From Pseudoips prasinana (taxonomy: Eukaryota > Arthropoda > Insecta > Lepidoptera > Nolidae), in assembly GCA_951640165.1 (NCBI GenBank), contig OX621241.1:1126001-1190000 (forward strand): a DNA stretch of 64,000 bases, given 5' to 3'. Numbering within the stretch: position 1 is the stretch's first letter; the number at the start of each line of letters is the position of its first letter. A program made the translations under genes and the position numbers. The notes below the pieces were generated by a model that had not been told where the DNA came from, did not search any database, and worked only from the letters and a program-made list of their open reading frames with translations. Shown here in pieces: positions 29,121 to 40,213 of this stretch.

Positions 29121-30390
29121 TGAAAACAAATCATCACAATAAATTCGACCAATTCCTGAACCTACTCTTCTCTGAAACTTTTGAGTAATTACGTAGCTTC
29201 TGAACGGGTTCTCTATTCGTCCTCGCAAAACAAATAGAGCTTCAACTATTCTATTTACTTTATTAAACTCTACTACTTCTTCCCAACAGTTAACTAAATA
29301 TAATAAATATCATGTTGTTCTTCCTACCCACTTATTTAACATACCTCATCTTCACACTCTGGCTTTATTCATTTTTCTTTAATGTGAAAGGCCTTATCAA
29401 CAACTACCTAGTCAAATTAATTTCAAAGTCTATTTATAACATTACGCAATCGCAAATTGATAATCATTTGAATATTCTACCACAAAAAGGACACCGACAC
29501 TTTATTTTCCATTAGATAACGAAGGTAAATCAACAATAAAAAATAAATACGAAAACAATCTTCAAGTCCCCTCCAATTCCCAGGTAAATGAAAATAAAAC
29601 CAATTTTAAAACAAATAGCTCTCTACGTCGTAGCCCATTTACGTCGTAGCAACTTCTACGGCGTAGATACTAGAATATTTCGGTCGAGTAGGTACCTATC
29701 TCGATAGAATAATGAGAAAAGATTTTTATTCATAGATTAAAAAATATACAGAAAAGTAGAGGCATACGCAATAGGTTCGACATTTACATTTATTTAGTCA
29801 GAATAATCCCTACGAAGCTATTATAATCGTACCGATTGCATATTTTTTAACATATTGATAAACTTTGATTAGATCACAGACAGCATAAACTTAGTTACTT
29901 CACCTACTATTATTTTTTTTATGGAGTATCGATTGGATTGTATATGTAGTTTATAATTTATAAAATTTTGCAATACCCTTCTTTATCCATGAATACACAA
30001 CAGGCCACCTTAAAATTTCGTTCAGTTAAGTTATTAAAACAGTTGAATGCGATGTTTTCTAATAACGCATTTATCTGTTAATGTTACTGCCAAACTGTGA
30101 ATTTCTTTGGTTATTGACTTGAAATTAATTAAGTAATCGTTATTATAAGTTCTAAGATAATCAGAAACAACAATGTGTGCCCTTCATTTCTCGGTGCATA
30201 TGCGATATATAACAAAGAGGGTAGGTACCTTCAGAGGGTAATTTAATTTTTTATGCGAAAATTTTGCTAATTCCACCAGGTAATTAAACTACTTTGAAGC
30301 AAGCCACAGCCACTTGTGCAACAGCGCGCCTGAGAAACCATTTCTAATAAAATCGTATTTCAAGACTTCTGAAATTTAAATAAGAAAGAA
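29120..30390. other. AT-rich spacer with an unassigned 67-codon frame
   Basis: A plus frame at 29,312-29,515 (hydrophobic N-terminus, no known motif) may be chance. CTACGTCGTAG words recur at 29,612-29,670. Nothing else is recognised. Confidence 0.35.
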
Positions 30391-30394
30391 ATAC

Positions 30395-30505
30395 TTAAAA
30401 AATAAATAATAATATAAAATATGACATTATAAATTGTCAGAACCTGTTTATAGTAATATAGTTAAGTTTACATAATTATTTCTAGTTGTATATAGTTTTT
30501 TTTTT
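30395..30505 (-). mobile_element. LINE 3' tail fragment (family T), decayed
   Basis: AAATAAATAATAATATAAAA, GTCAGAACCTGTTTATAGTA and ATAATTATTTCTAGTTG match the family T order. A SINE-B abuts its right side. Confidence 0.5.
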
Positions 30506-30508
30506 ATA

Positions 30509-30664
30509 TCTATGGACAAGTTCACACAGATCATCCTAGCCCCAAACTAAGCAAAGCTTGTACTATGGGTACCAGGTGACGATATACGTACTTATATAGA
30601 TAGATAAATACTTATATACATAGACAACATCCATGACTCAGAAACAAATATTCGTGCTCATCAT
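30509..30664 (-). mobile_element. SINE-B, 3' half
   Basis: ATCATCCTAGCCCCAAACTA, GGTACCAGGTGACGATATAC and ACTCAGAAACAAATATTCG. The head with box B is missing. Confidence 0.78.
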
Positions 30665-30669
30665 TTAAT

Positions 30670-31450
30670 TTATGACAGTAATGATATGGTTACTTAGCTA
30701 TTTGAACTTATCCAACGGAGTTTTAAACAGATAATTCTGTATTGTTTGCTCTATGTTCTCCAATAACTGTCAAGACTGAGCGACAGTCCTCACAAACTGT
30801 ATCATGTGCATTACAGCTACACGTAAAAATGAGTTTAACAGTTAATACATATGCCACGTCTATATTAATATCTATATTTTTCTATACCATAGTACACACC
30901 GTAATATGATTAATGCAAAACCTGCGAAAATAAAAAAATAACATAGAAACCGTCTCCACAAATTACTCTATACTCGTAGTTGTAGTCGAGGTGACCACGA
31001 GACCACTAGAAAGTTAATGGATACGAAAAAAAATGGGACCAATTTAATTTAAAACCAATTAACTTACAAATAAATTTTTTTATCATATCGGTTTATAAGT
31101 GACGGAGTTATGACGTAACAAAGATAAAGAAATACACACATACAGTAATCTATCCTCACACTTCGGTTATTTCAAAATGAATTTATTTAAGTTATTATTT
31201 AATCCATTGTACCTACCTATTTAGTTTAATTTAATTATTATTGTTATAAATCAAATTTGATGTCTTTTCCATTTAATTAAATTCAATATGTAGGTATCTG
31301 TACTCAAAGTCCTAGCTTGTAATCGTATCGTTTCACATCGATAGCCACGATACAGGCATTACCTAGTGAGACTATTACTGTAAGTAAACTACTTGTAAAA
31401 CTGGACTGCTAATAAATTATATTTTATTTTATTTTAAATAATAAAAAAGT
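30670..31450. other. AT-rich spacer
   Basis: No gene or repeat is recognised. Confidence 0.4.
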
Positions 31451-31550
31451 TCCTCTTCCTTCTGGGACATACTCCCTTGGGTCGACTTTTACGCCTCCCA
31501 CGGGGTGAAATGAGCTTGTGATATTCTTTGCCGTCATACACAGCTCCTAC
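31450..31550. repeat. Family G fragment
   Basis: GGGTCGACTTTTACGCCTCC, CACGGGGTGAAATGAG and GATATTCTTTGCCGTCA match the right part of the repeats at 16,230 and 37,840. Confidence 0.55.
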
Positions 31551-31868
31551 TTATTTGTAAAGCATCCCACTAATAAAAATAAGGTGGGACATTTGTTACT
31601 GAATCATATAACATATACAACGGCTGAACTTGTGGTGAAAATTTGGAATGCAAATAGGTTACCTATACGCAGAATCAACATAAGTGTAATGTACAGATTA
31701 TTGGTCTTAATAAAACGCCCTCTATGGTCACAACAAGTAAACTTTAATTGGGACAGAATAATAACAGGAAAACAAAATTACGTTAACTTCCAAGATTTCG
31801 GTGTAACGAAAGCATTGCGAGATCTAGACGAACAGTACAACGCCATCTCGTTACAAAATCGAGACTAA
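31518..31868 (+). CDS. Unidentified 116-codon open frame
   Basis: I do not recognise this frame. The first 15-20 residues overlap a family-G repeat fragment and are probably not genuine. From about residue 35 the reading (ELVVKIWNANRLPIRRINIS, then NWDRIITGKQNYVNFQDFGV and TKALRDLDEQYNAISLQNRD) has a protein-like composition and ends at a stop 6 bp before the target duplication of a SINE-A. There is no membrane segment, signal peptide or zinc motif. It may be a terminal exon, a retroelement remnant or chance. Confidence 0.25.
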   Translation: MIFFAVIHSSYLFVKHPTNKNKVGHLLLNHITYTTAELVVKIWNANRLPIRRINISVMYRLLVLIKRPLWSQQVNFNWDRIITGKQNYVNFQDFGVTKALRDLDEQYNAISLQNRD

Positions 31869-31886
31869 ATTAAGTTATTACAAATT

Positions 31887-32225
31887 GACTGCCTCGTTGG
31901 TCTGGTGGTGGCGTGTTAATCCACAGATAACGAGGTCTTGGGTTCAAATCCCGGGTCTGGCCTAAAGTTTTGGGATTTTCCTGCAAAAATAAATAATCTT
32001 AATATCAGCCCGAAGTCTGGGAGTTGGCGGTATTATACCCCCGTGCCTCGGCGAACACGTAAAGCCGTCGGTCCTGTACCTGACCTCTTTCCGGTCGGTA
32101 GTCGTCCCATCGGGTCATTATAATGGGTTTGCGCACACACTTGTGCACTTTAATATGTCACGCGCAGATGGCTAGTCTCCATTCAGACTGGCCACCGTGG
32201 CCGAAATTCGGCTCGGAGGATATTA
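31887..32225 (+). mobile_element. SINE-A, full length with 12-bp duplication
   Basis: TTATTACAAATT at 31,875-31,886 and 32,226-32,237. Head TTGGTCTGGTGGTGGCG, box B GGTTCAAATCCCGGG, shortened body. Confidence 0.9.
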
Positions 32226-32262
32226 TTATTACAAATTATTGTACAGGCAACATAACATATTA

Positions 32263-32583
32263 TCTATACATATAATAAAATCGTAGGAAAGTCAAAACTG
32301 TACATTGAATATTTTTTTTTAATGATAATTGGGGCGTCATCTAAAATCGATATCGAAGCCAAAAATATCGTTTTTAGAATTTTTGTCTGCTTATCTGTTT
32401 GTCTGTATGTATGTCCGGGCTAAACTCAAGAAGTACTGCATGGATTTACTTCAAATTTTGCATGCATATTACTAAGAGGTCGGATCAACATATAGGCTAC
32501 ATATTATCACGCTATCACATACGGGGGAGGAGCTGTGATAATTTATAAAATGTTAGGCGGGTAAAATGGCGGGGCACAGCTAG
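32263..32583 (+). mobile_element. Helitron-like element H2
   Basis: Starts TCTATACATATAATAAAATC, ends GGGGCACAGCTAG, with A and T flanks. The 3' stem is weakened (GGCGGGTAAAATGGCGG). Confidence 0.78.
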
Positions 32584-32784
32584 TAACATATAAAAGGCAA
32601 TATGCAGCTAATAACTTGATTTATTTAGCACGGGGCCCCAAAATAATTAAACATGATTAATTTTCGATAGGCACAGACTACCAACAATTAAAAGAAAAGG
32701 TGAAATTTATGTTGATAATACAAGAAAAAAATATTTAATGCCACCAATAGGGCTTTAAGTACTGCCTTATTACGGTTTTATGCT

Positions 32785-33094
32785 TTTAACTGTGCCCCGC
32801 GGTTTTACCCGCGTTAAAGTTTATAAATTATCACAGCTCCTCCCCCGTAGATGATAGCGAGATAATATGTAGCCTATATGTTGAGCCGACCTCTTAATGT
32901 ATATTCATGCAAAATTTGAAGTAAATCCATGCACTACTTTTTGAGTTTAGCCCGGACATACAGACAAACAGACAACATTTCTAAAAACTATATTTTTGAC
33001 TTCGATATCATTTGTAGATCACGCCCCAAGTATTCTTTAAAAAAATATTCAATGTACAGTTTTGACTTTCCTACGATTTTATTGTATGTATAGA
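32785..33094 (-). mobile_element. Helitron-like element H3, inverted relative to H2
   Basis: Minus strand starts TCTATACATACAATAAAATC and ends with the intact stem (CGCGGGTAAAACCGCGGGG) followed by CACAG. The last CTAG is altered. It lies 200 bp from H2 in opposite orientation, making a 300-bp inverted pair. Confidence 0.75.
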
Positions 33095-33718
33095 TAAAAT
33101 GTGGCAATTAAGTGAAGAGTCTCAACTAATTAATCTTGAGATCAGATTACGTGATAAATAATCCATTATCTTATTCTAAGAGTAACTTTTCTTAAATCTA
33201 TGTTAAGGATTCGTTTAATGAGCCATTTAACGTCTCTGACTGCAGCCGTAAAATCCGGTTACCGCGTTTTATGCTTCTGTATCAACTCTCTGTAGTACTC
33301 GTAGATTGTTCATTTGTATAATGTATTGATTAACTCAGCACTAAGTACAGTTGCACTGGAAATACCTTAATCTTACCGGTATAATGTTGTAGTCTTACAT
33401 GTTCTGTTATAAACTTTGAAGAGTTCATGTTATAATCTATATATATAAAAATCAATGCCACTTTTCGTTGTAATGTTATAACTCAACAACGCCTTTACCG
33501 AATTGGCTAATTTTGGTCTTGAATTATTTGTGGAAGTCCAGGAAAGGTTTGTACGTAGAGAAATATTTAAAAAAGTCTTGAAAAAGTGTAAAATCAACAT
33601 CTTTTAGCAATTAAAAATATTTTTTTGTTAGAATAAATGAACTTAATTATCATTTTTTTTATTACTATGCCTTATACGTTACGTAGCACGTACCGGGCCG
33701 CTAGTATAATATAAAAAT

Positions 33719-34092
33719 TACTGCCTCGTTGGTCTATCAGCAGCTTGTTCAACTACAAATAGTTAGATCGTAAGTTCAAATCCCGGGCGTCCAAAAAAAA
33801 TAAATTAGTGACTTTTTCGGTAAATAAAATATCTCAGTATCAGTCAGAAGTCTAGGAGTTGGCGATATTATACCCCTGTGCCTCAGAGAGCACGTAAAGC
33901 CGATGGTGCTATACCTGACCTTTTTTCGGTCGTGTCGCTAGTCATCCCATCGGATCATGAAATTGATTGAAAAAGTAAGTGCCCCTTATTATTATAGTTA
34001 CACACTTGTATACTATAATAAGTGCCGTGCAGATAGCGAGTATCGATTGAAAGTGGCTGCCGTGGCCGAAATTCAACCAGAAGGACATCATA
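33719..34092 (+). mobile_element. SINE-A in duplication unit 1
   Basis: CTGCCTCGTTGGTCTATCAG, GTTCAAATCCCGGG, then GGAGTTGGCGATATTATACC and CGTGGCCGAAATTCAACC. Present in unit 2 at 39,235 with a 24-bp internal deletion. Confidence 0.85.
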
Positions 34093-34167
34093 ATACAATA
34101 TAATGATTTTAAGGACTACCTATGGATAAAGCACTAAATAGTTTATTAAAATAAAAGAAACATACCT

Positions 34168-34506
34168 AGGCGACACTGAAAGTTTTTAGAACTGGCCACT
34201 TGTAAACGAAATAATAAAAAAAGTTCAAGTTTTGAAAATGGGACTCTTTGCCTATGTATTTTATTCATTTGTCATTTGTTTACGATTTGGCGGCAAATTG
34301 AAAATTGTCTGTGTCACGTCAGCATGAATTTAACGCAAATAAATTTTCGTGCACTGATTTTTTATGATTTTCGATGTCATTTCGAAGTCAACAAAAAGTT
34401 ATAATGAGTTTAAACGTGGTCTCACTAATCACGAAAAGATTTAATAAATATATAACTTACTAGTTTGTTCAGCTTTTAATTTTCTAAGAACTTTCAGTGT
34501 CACCCT
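34168..34506. mobile_element. MITE with GACACTGAAAGTT ends (unit 1)
   Basis: Left end GGCGACACTGAAAGTTTTTA, right end the complement of GGGTGACACTGAAAGTTCTT. About 335 bp, non-coding. TA dinucleotides lie just outside (34,163-34,164; 34,510-34,511) but exact ends are uncertain. Copy in unit 2 at 39,659-39,997. Confidence 0.65.
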
Positions 34507-34639
34507 CATATTTGCTCAGAAATCATAACACTTTGGTGGTCACTCATATATAGACTGGTCGCGTGTCTTGGTGTTTCACTTCACTTATCATTTACAGACA
34601 CGTTTGAGCATCTATGAGCACCTTTACTTTTTACAACTA

Positions 34640-34722
34640 AAGTTAAGAGACGCGATAGCATTTTACATGTATTAAAATATTATATTTGAATACATGTAAA
34701 ATGCTATCGCGTCTCTTAACTT
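34640..34722. repeat. Perfect hairpin, 34-bp arms (unit 1)
   Basis: Left arm AAGTTAAGAGACGCGATAGC and on to CATGTATT; right arm (34,689-34,722) is the exact complement; 15-nt AT loop. Identical in unit 2 at 40,131-40,213. Confidence 0.92.
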
Positions 34723-34981
34723 CTTAAAGTATTAAGCAATAAATTAATACTACGTTCTATTTAAGGAAAAGTCAGAGTATTACTATAATGATATAACATT
34801 GGTTCAGTGGATTGCATTACCCGTAGCAACTCGTAATCCCATTATGTATGTGTCGGAGATGCCGATCCTGTGATGACCCGTGTAACGTGGACAAAGTAAT
34901 TAGATGTGTATTGTGTTAATTAACATACATATTATAAGACTAGGAAATAAAACATTTTAATATTACAATGATAATTATTCA

Positions 34982-36063
34982 ATTATAATAATAATAATAA
35001 TTTTATTTCAGGAAATTATTCCCATATCCAACACTACAAATTATTAAATATAAATGTACATATTATTTACTAAAATTATTCAATTGAAAATAAAATAATA
35101 TAAATAACAAATACTAAAAATAAAACAAATTTAAGTTAGAATTAATAGATACATCACTTACTTAACAAATGGTGACGAACTGGCGTGCAGGTGCATCCAC
35201 CTCTCCAACATCGCCGAGTCCCACCGCTCGGACAATACGCTCAGGATACCGTTAGTACTGCATCTAAAGCGACTTAGCAGCGAGGCACTTCGCTTCCTAA
35301 TAATGGCATAAAAGTCATCGGTTTGCGCCTGCGCGAACATCGTAGCTAGCAGCACCCTGAACGCATTGTTATACTGGACGCGCAAGGCACTGTAGGCTCG
35401 CTGCCCATATTTGACCCATAGGCTGCACGTATAAAAAGACTGACAATAGGTTTTAAATAAGGTCACCTGTACTTGTTCAGTACAGCGTGCAAATCTACGA
35501 GCCAACATGTTACAGCGAACCGACAGCGCCCTACGTTCCCGCTCTATGTCCTCATTGTCAGACAAGTTGTCTGTGACCCAGTGGCCCAGGTATTTAAAAT
35601 GGTTAACCCTATTAAGACTAGCACCGCAAAGTTTTATCGGAGGTGTATAAGAGAAACATTTGGTACCGGCCTTGAAAACCATGTACTCACTCTTCTTAGG
35701 GTTGTACCTGAGCTCATGAGCCACAGCATAGGTCTCACAAATGCTCAAGAGTTTCCGCAACCCCCCAATCGACGGACTGAGCAGCACCATGTCATCTGCG
35801 AAGCTGATGTTATTAATAGGCACTCCATCTATTGAGCAACCCGAATTAGCACTGCTGAGCTCGCCGATCAACTGGTTCATGTACAGGTTGAACAAGCGGG
35901 GTGAGGATAGGCCTCCCTGCCTGACACCGCAATCCAACCCGTACACGTCGGAATATACTCCCGCCCATTTCACACTATTCCTCTGATGACTGTACCAATA
36001 CCTAAATATTGACACTATCTCACTTGGTACCTGTGTCTCAGTGTGCAGCTTGTGCCATAGCAT
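34982..36063 (-). pseudogene. Non-LTR retrotransposon RT, 5'-truncated, open frame (unit 1)
   Basis: A 301-codon minus frame (stop at 35,158) encodes the second half of a reverse transcriptase. GVRQGG at 46-51, the catalytic FADD at 88-91 (NISFADDMVLL), thumb HFKYLGHWVTDNLS at 155-168, then a conserved ARRFARCTEQVQVTLFKTYC block. A 24-nt in-frame deletion removes eight residues (GLPRFCSA region) between NNAFRVLL and TMFAQAQ, compared with unit 2. Endonuclease and RT fingers are absent. A 3' UTR with AATAAA and a TTA-repeat tail extends to 34,982. It lacks an N-terminus, so it is not a functional gene although the frame is open. Confidence 0.85.
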
Positions 36064-36227
36064 GTTATAATCCCGTTCTACTTAATTGAGTGATGGGACC
36101 TTGGTGTCGGAGTTATTAAGTTGCCTAGTAGATAGCCTATGACAAGGCTTTTCCTTTTTTTTATTAATGCTGTGGTAATGTGCAGTGCCGCCCTTTTGCG
36201 TTATCCCAGATGGTCCCAGACGTCCCA

Positions 36228-36400
36228 GATGGTCGGGACGTCGGTCCTGTACCTGACCTCTTTCCGGTCGTGTCGTTAGTCATCCCATCGGATCATGAGA
36301 GTGATGGAATAGAAGTGCCTCTGTGTTTGTGCACACACTTCTGCACTAATGTCCCGCGCAGATGGCTAACGTCCATTGAGACTGGCCGCCATGACCAATT
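36228..36400 (+). mobile_element. SINE-A body fragment (unit 1)
   Basis: GTCCTGTACCTGACCTCTTT, CCATCGGATCATGAGAGTGA and GAGACTGGCCGCCATGACC. It lacks the head. A short local duplication CCCAGATGGTC / CCCAGACGTC precedes it. Confidence 0.75.
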
Positions 36401-36454
36401 CAGTTCTATGATGATTCCGCACATAAAAAATCGTAGAAGTCTATATCCTACATA

Positions 36455-36775
36455 CTAATCCTACTAATATTATAAACGCGATAGTTTGTAAGTATGGATG
36501 GATGGATATTTGTTTTTTACAATAATATAGCTTATACATCAGATTAACACATAGGCTATAATTTATAAAGATATTGTGTGAATTGTCCAAAATATTACGA
36601 TAAGTGTCAAGTAAATAGGGAAAAAAAATTCTACCATCTGTGAGCTAAATATAACCGCTAGAGGTACACATCCTACTACTATTATAAATGCGAAAGTTTG
36701 TGAGTATAGATGTATGTTTTTACTCTTTGACCCCAAAACTACTTTAACGCGGGTGAAACCGCGGGGCATAGTTAG
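36455..36775 (+). mobile_element. Helitron-like fragments, second family (unit 1)
   Basis: ACTAATATTATAAACGCGAT..GTTTGTAAGTATGG (36,458) and a shorter piece 36,667-36,775 starting TACTACTATTATAAATGCG and ending in the stem CGCGGGTGAAACCGCGGGG then CATAGTTAG. The terminal hairpin and -TAG end resemble H1-H4. Confidence 0.55.
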
Positions 36776-36779
36776 TAGA

Positions 36780-37315
36780 TATACCTTCCATACCTACTAC
36801 CATATATATTAATACCTTCTTATTTGTTCATTTGCAAAAACGAACAGAATTCAAATTCATAAAATTAATGATTACATAACATATATTTGCTAATTACGGA
36901 GAATGAATCAGCTGAGGCAAGTTATTTGATAAGCAAATATTTATTTACGTTTTTCCGAAACTCCTGTTGTAAAATTTGTTCAGTTTAATTGGTGTAATGT
37001 GCTACGTGGGTACTCGTGTGTGTTACGGCTAAAGTGCCAAAATATAATAACTGGTAATTATTCATAATAACAGTTACACTAGGTTAAAGAATTTCTTAGA
37101 TTTTCATCAATATAAGGGGCGCATTCGATCCGGTGGTAGCATTAAAGCGCGACCGTCGTTATTAACACAAGGTCCGTCATAATAATAATACCTTAATATA
37201 GACAGAACCATTGACAGTATGTAGTAAAAGTATTAGACTTAAACTAGATAATTAAACTTAAACATAATCTCTTGACAATAACTTGTTACGAGCTAGCTAA
37301 GTATCGTCGCTATAA
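36780..37315. other. AT-rich spacer in duplication unit 1
   Basis: No feature is recognised; it is conserved in unit 2. Confidence 0.4.
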
Positions 37316-37485
37316 TAAAATAAATTTTATAAATGTTTTCATACAATGTGTGCCTAAATATCTATGGTACTAGAAATAATAATGTATACAACTATATTAC
37401 TACAAACATGTTCTGACTATTTACAAGCGCTTTTTTAAAGTCTACGTGAAAAAAAACCTTTGTATTTTATTTTATTTTATAACAG
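37316..37485 (+). mobile_element. LINE 3' tail fragment (family T, unit 1)
   Basis: AAACATGTTCTGACTATTTA, AAAGTCTACGTGAAAAAAAA and a TTTTATTTTATTTTA tail. Confidence 0.7.
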
Positions 37486-37590
37486 ACTTGACTGCGGCGA
37501 ACCAATGAATAGTGAGTTTACCAATCAAACTACCTCACAACTAGTTATAAAAAAATACTCAGTCTAAATTTATTTTATGTAAGACAAGAC

Positions 37591-37659
37591 AAGTCTCCTA
37601 CAAAATGAAACTATCCACATATAGATGATATGTGGATAGTTCCATTTTGTAGGAGACTT
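37591..37659. repeat. Long palindrome, 32-bp arms, 5-nt spacer (unit 1 only)
   Basis: AAGTCTCCTACAAAATGNAA and CTATCCACATAT pair with the right arm 37,628-37,659; one mismatch. At the matching place in unit 2 (about 43,105-43,155) only one arm plus a few bases of the other are present. Confidence 0.9.
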
Positions 37660-37935
37660 TCGTCATGTCAGCCGAATGACGTTCAGTATAGGACAAACGG
37701 CTCCTCAAAATATTTGTATATGGAGGGATATGCAATAAATGCCACGCTTGGCAGACGGGTATTGGCGATCGTAGTATAGTGATCATAGTAGGTACTCGAA
37801 GAAACGCTGCTACCCGTAGCTGGTAGAATTTTTTTAGGAATGACTTCTACACGCCCAACGGAATAAGATGGAGTGGTGATATTCTCTTCCGTCACCCACA
37901 AAACAAAGAACACCTCGACTTGGAACTGCGTCAAT
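37655..37935. repeat. Family G repeat (unit 1)
   Basis: GTCAGCCGAATGACGTTCAG, TTGGCAGACGGG, GACTTCTACACGCCCAACGG and GATATTCTCTTCCGTCACCC. Confidence 0.6.
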
Positions 37936-37939
37936 GGGT

Positions 37940-38698
37940 CACACTTATGAGTGACCTGTGCGAGGAGTAATCACGTATTTTCATCACAAAGTTTAAAATA
38001 ATAATATTATTATTATTACAGCGAACTATAAACTTCTTGATCCAGAAACAAAAATTCTTATTTTATGCCGTATCTTCAGAATAAAGTCCTAGCTAGGTAT
38101 ATATAATTTAGTTTTAACATTATCGCAAATTAATTTGTTAAAAAATAATAAAAATAATTCAACGTAGCGCTATCGGCAAAGCTTTATATAAATAAAAAAT
38201 ACCTAAGTAAGGCAAGTTTAAATCGTTTTGCTGGTCTAAATTTGTTATTTTATATTAAAAAAAATACTTTACGCTTTTATTGCCAACTTTAACCTAGCAA
38301 AAACAAGATTGTGGGAAGTAGCTGGTTATTTTTAACAATTCTGAATTAATTTTATTAACTGTAACATTAACAAATTGAATAATATACTAGCAACAATAGC
38401 ACCAAGTTTGACGTTAACTTCTTAAGAGAAATCTCGGACTTAGTTGACAAACTACACTAACTAAATTACTCCCTCCGTACAAAATACAATTTGTTTCTGT
38501 CGCATTCTACTCTCATACAACATGACAAGACCCAGAACAAAATAATGACATAGACTCGACTATACATAATAATGAAGTAGTTCTGATAGGATGAAGTTAG
38601 CTAGGTAATCGCCCCTTCCAGTGCACTGCGGGGGCTATCATCGCTCTATTTAGTTATATTTCTATGATTTTCTTTTTGAGCATTAAGAAACTTTACGA
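37940..38698. other. AT-rich end of duplication unit 1
   Basis: No gene is recognised. Compared with unit 2 it keeps about 45 bp (GCGGGGGCTATCATCGCTC and on) that unit 2 lacks at 44,067. Confidence 0.45.
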
Positions 38699-39234
38699 TA
38701 AGAGTAACTTTTCTTAAATCTATGTTAAGGATTCGTTTAATGAGCCATTTAACGTCTCTGACTGCAGCCGTAAAATCCGGTTACCGCGTTTTATGCTTCT
38801 GTATCAACTCTCTGTAGTACTCGTAGATTGTTCATTTGTATAATGTATTGATTAACTCAGCACTAAGTACAGTTGCACTGGAAATTCTTAACGGTATAAT
38901 GTTGTAGTCTTACATGTTCTGTTATAAACTTTGAAGAGTTCATGTTATAATCTATATATATAAAAATCAATGCCACTTTTCGTTGTAATGTTATAACTTA
39001 ACAACGCCTTTACCGAATTGGCTAATTTTGGTCTTGAATTATTTGTGGAAGTCCAGGAAAGGTTTGTACGTAGAGAAATATTTAAAAAAGTCTTGAAAAA
39101 GTGTAAAATCAACATCTTTTAGCAATTAAAAATATTTTTTTGTTAGAATAAATGAACTTAATTATCATTTTTTTTATTACTATGCCTTATACGTTACGAA
39201 GCACGTACCGGGCCGCTAGTATAATATAAAAATT

Positions 39235-39583
39235 ACTGCCTCGTTGGTCTAGCAGCAGCTTGTTCAACTACAAATAGTTAGATCGTAAGTTCAAATCCCG
39301 GGCGTCCAAAAAAAATAAATTAGTGACTTTTTCGGTAAATAAAATATCTCAGTATCAGTCAGAAGTCTAGGAGTTGGCGAGCACGTTAAGCCGATGGTGC
39401 TATACCTGACCTTTTTTCGGTCGTGTCGCTAGTCATCCCATCGGATCATGAAATTGATTGAAAAAGTAAGTGCCCCTTATTATTATAGTTACACACTTGT
39501 ATACTATAATAAGTGCCGTGCAGATAGCGAGTATCGATTGAAAGTGGCTGCCGTGGCCGAAATTCAACCAGAAGGACATCATA
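39235..39583 (+). mobile_element. SINE-A in unit 2, 24-bp deletion
   Basis: Same as 33,719 but GGAGTTGGCGAGCACGTTAA lacks 24 bp between two GA dinucleotides, a slippage-type loss. Confidence 0.85.
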
Positions 39584-39658
39584 ATACAATATAATGATTT
39601 TAAGGACTACCTATGGATAAAGCACTAAATAGTTTATTAAAATAAAAGAAACATACCT

Positions 39659-39997
39659 AGGCGACACTGAAAGTTTTTAGAACTGGCCACTTGTAAACGA
39701 AATAATAAAAAAAGTTCAAGTTTTGAAAATGGGACTCTTTGCCTATGTATTTTATTCATTTGTCATTTGTTTACGATTTGGCGGCAAATTGAAAATTGTC
39801 TGTGTCACGTCAGCATGAATTTAACGCAAATAAATTTTCGTGCACTGATTTTTTATGATTTTCGATGTCATTTCGAAGTCAACAAAAAGTTATAATTAGT
39901 TTAAACGTGGTCTCACTAATCACGAAAAGATTTAATAAATATATAACTTACTAGTTTGTTCAGCTTTTAATTTTCTAAGAACTTTCAGTGTCACCCT
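39659..39997. mobile_element. MITE with GACACTGAAAGTT ends (unit 2)
   Basis: Copy of 34,168-34,506, nearly identical. Confidence 0.65.
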
Positions 39998-40130
39998 CAT
40001 ATTTGCTCAGAAATCATAACACTTTGGTGGTCACTCATATATAGACTGGTCGCGTGTCTTGGTGTTTCACTTCACTTATCATTTACAGACACGTTTGAGC
40101 ATCTATGAGCACCTTTACTTTTTACAACTA

Positions 40131-40213
40131 AAGTTAAGAGACGCGATAGCATTTTACATGTATTAAAATATTATATTTGAATACATGTAAAATGCTATCG
40201 CGTCTCTTAACTT
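40131..40213. repeat. Perfect hairpin, 34-bp arms (unit 2)
   Basis: Identical to 34,640-34,722, arms 40,131-40,164 and 40,180-40,213. Confidence 0.92.

Larger units (their letters stand above)
33177..38698. repeat. Tandem duplication unit 1 (about 5.5 kb)
   Basis: Starts TAAGAGTAACTTTTCTTAAA and ends AAACTTTACGA. It is repeated head to tail as unit 2 (38,699-44,095) with point differences and indels. It contains SINE-A, a MITE, a hairpin, a LINE RT fragment, Helitron-like pieces and family T and G repeats in the same order as unit 2. Confidence 0.95.

Noticed and set aside
35473..35835. 120-codon plus frame (and its copy at 40,988)
   Set aside because: It is antisense to the RT fragment; its persistence in both duplicates only reflects their identity.
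36180..36458. 92-codon plus frame (copy at 41,696)
   Set aside because: It covers a SINE-A body; similar peptide words occur in other SINE-A copies.
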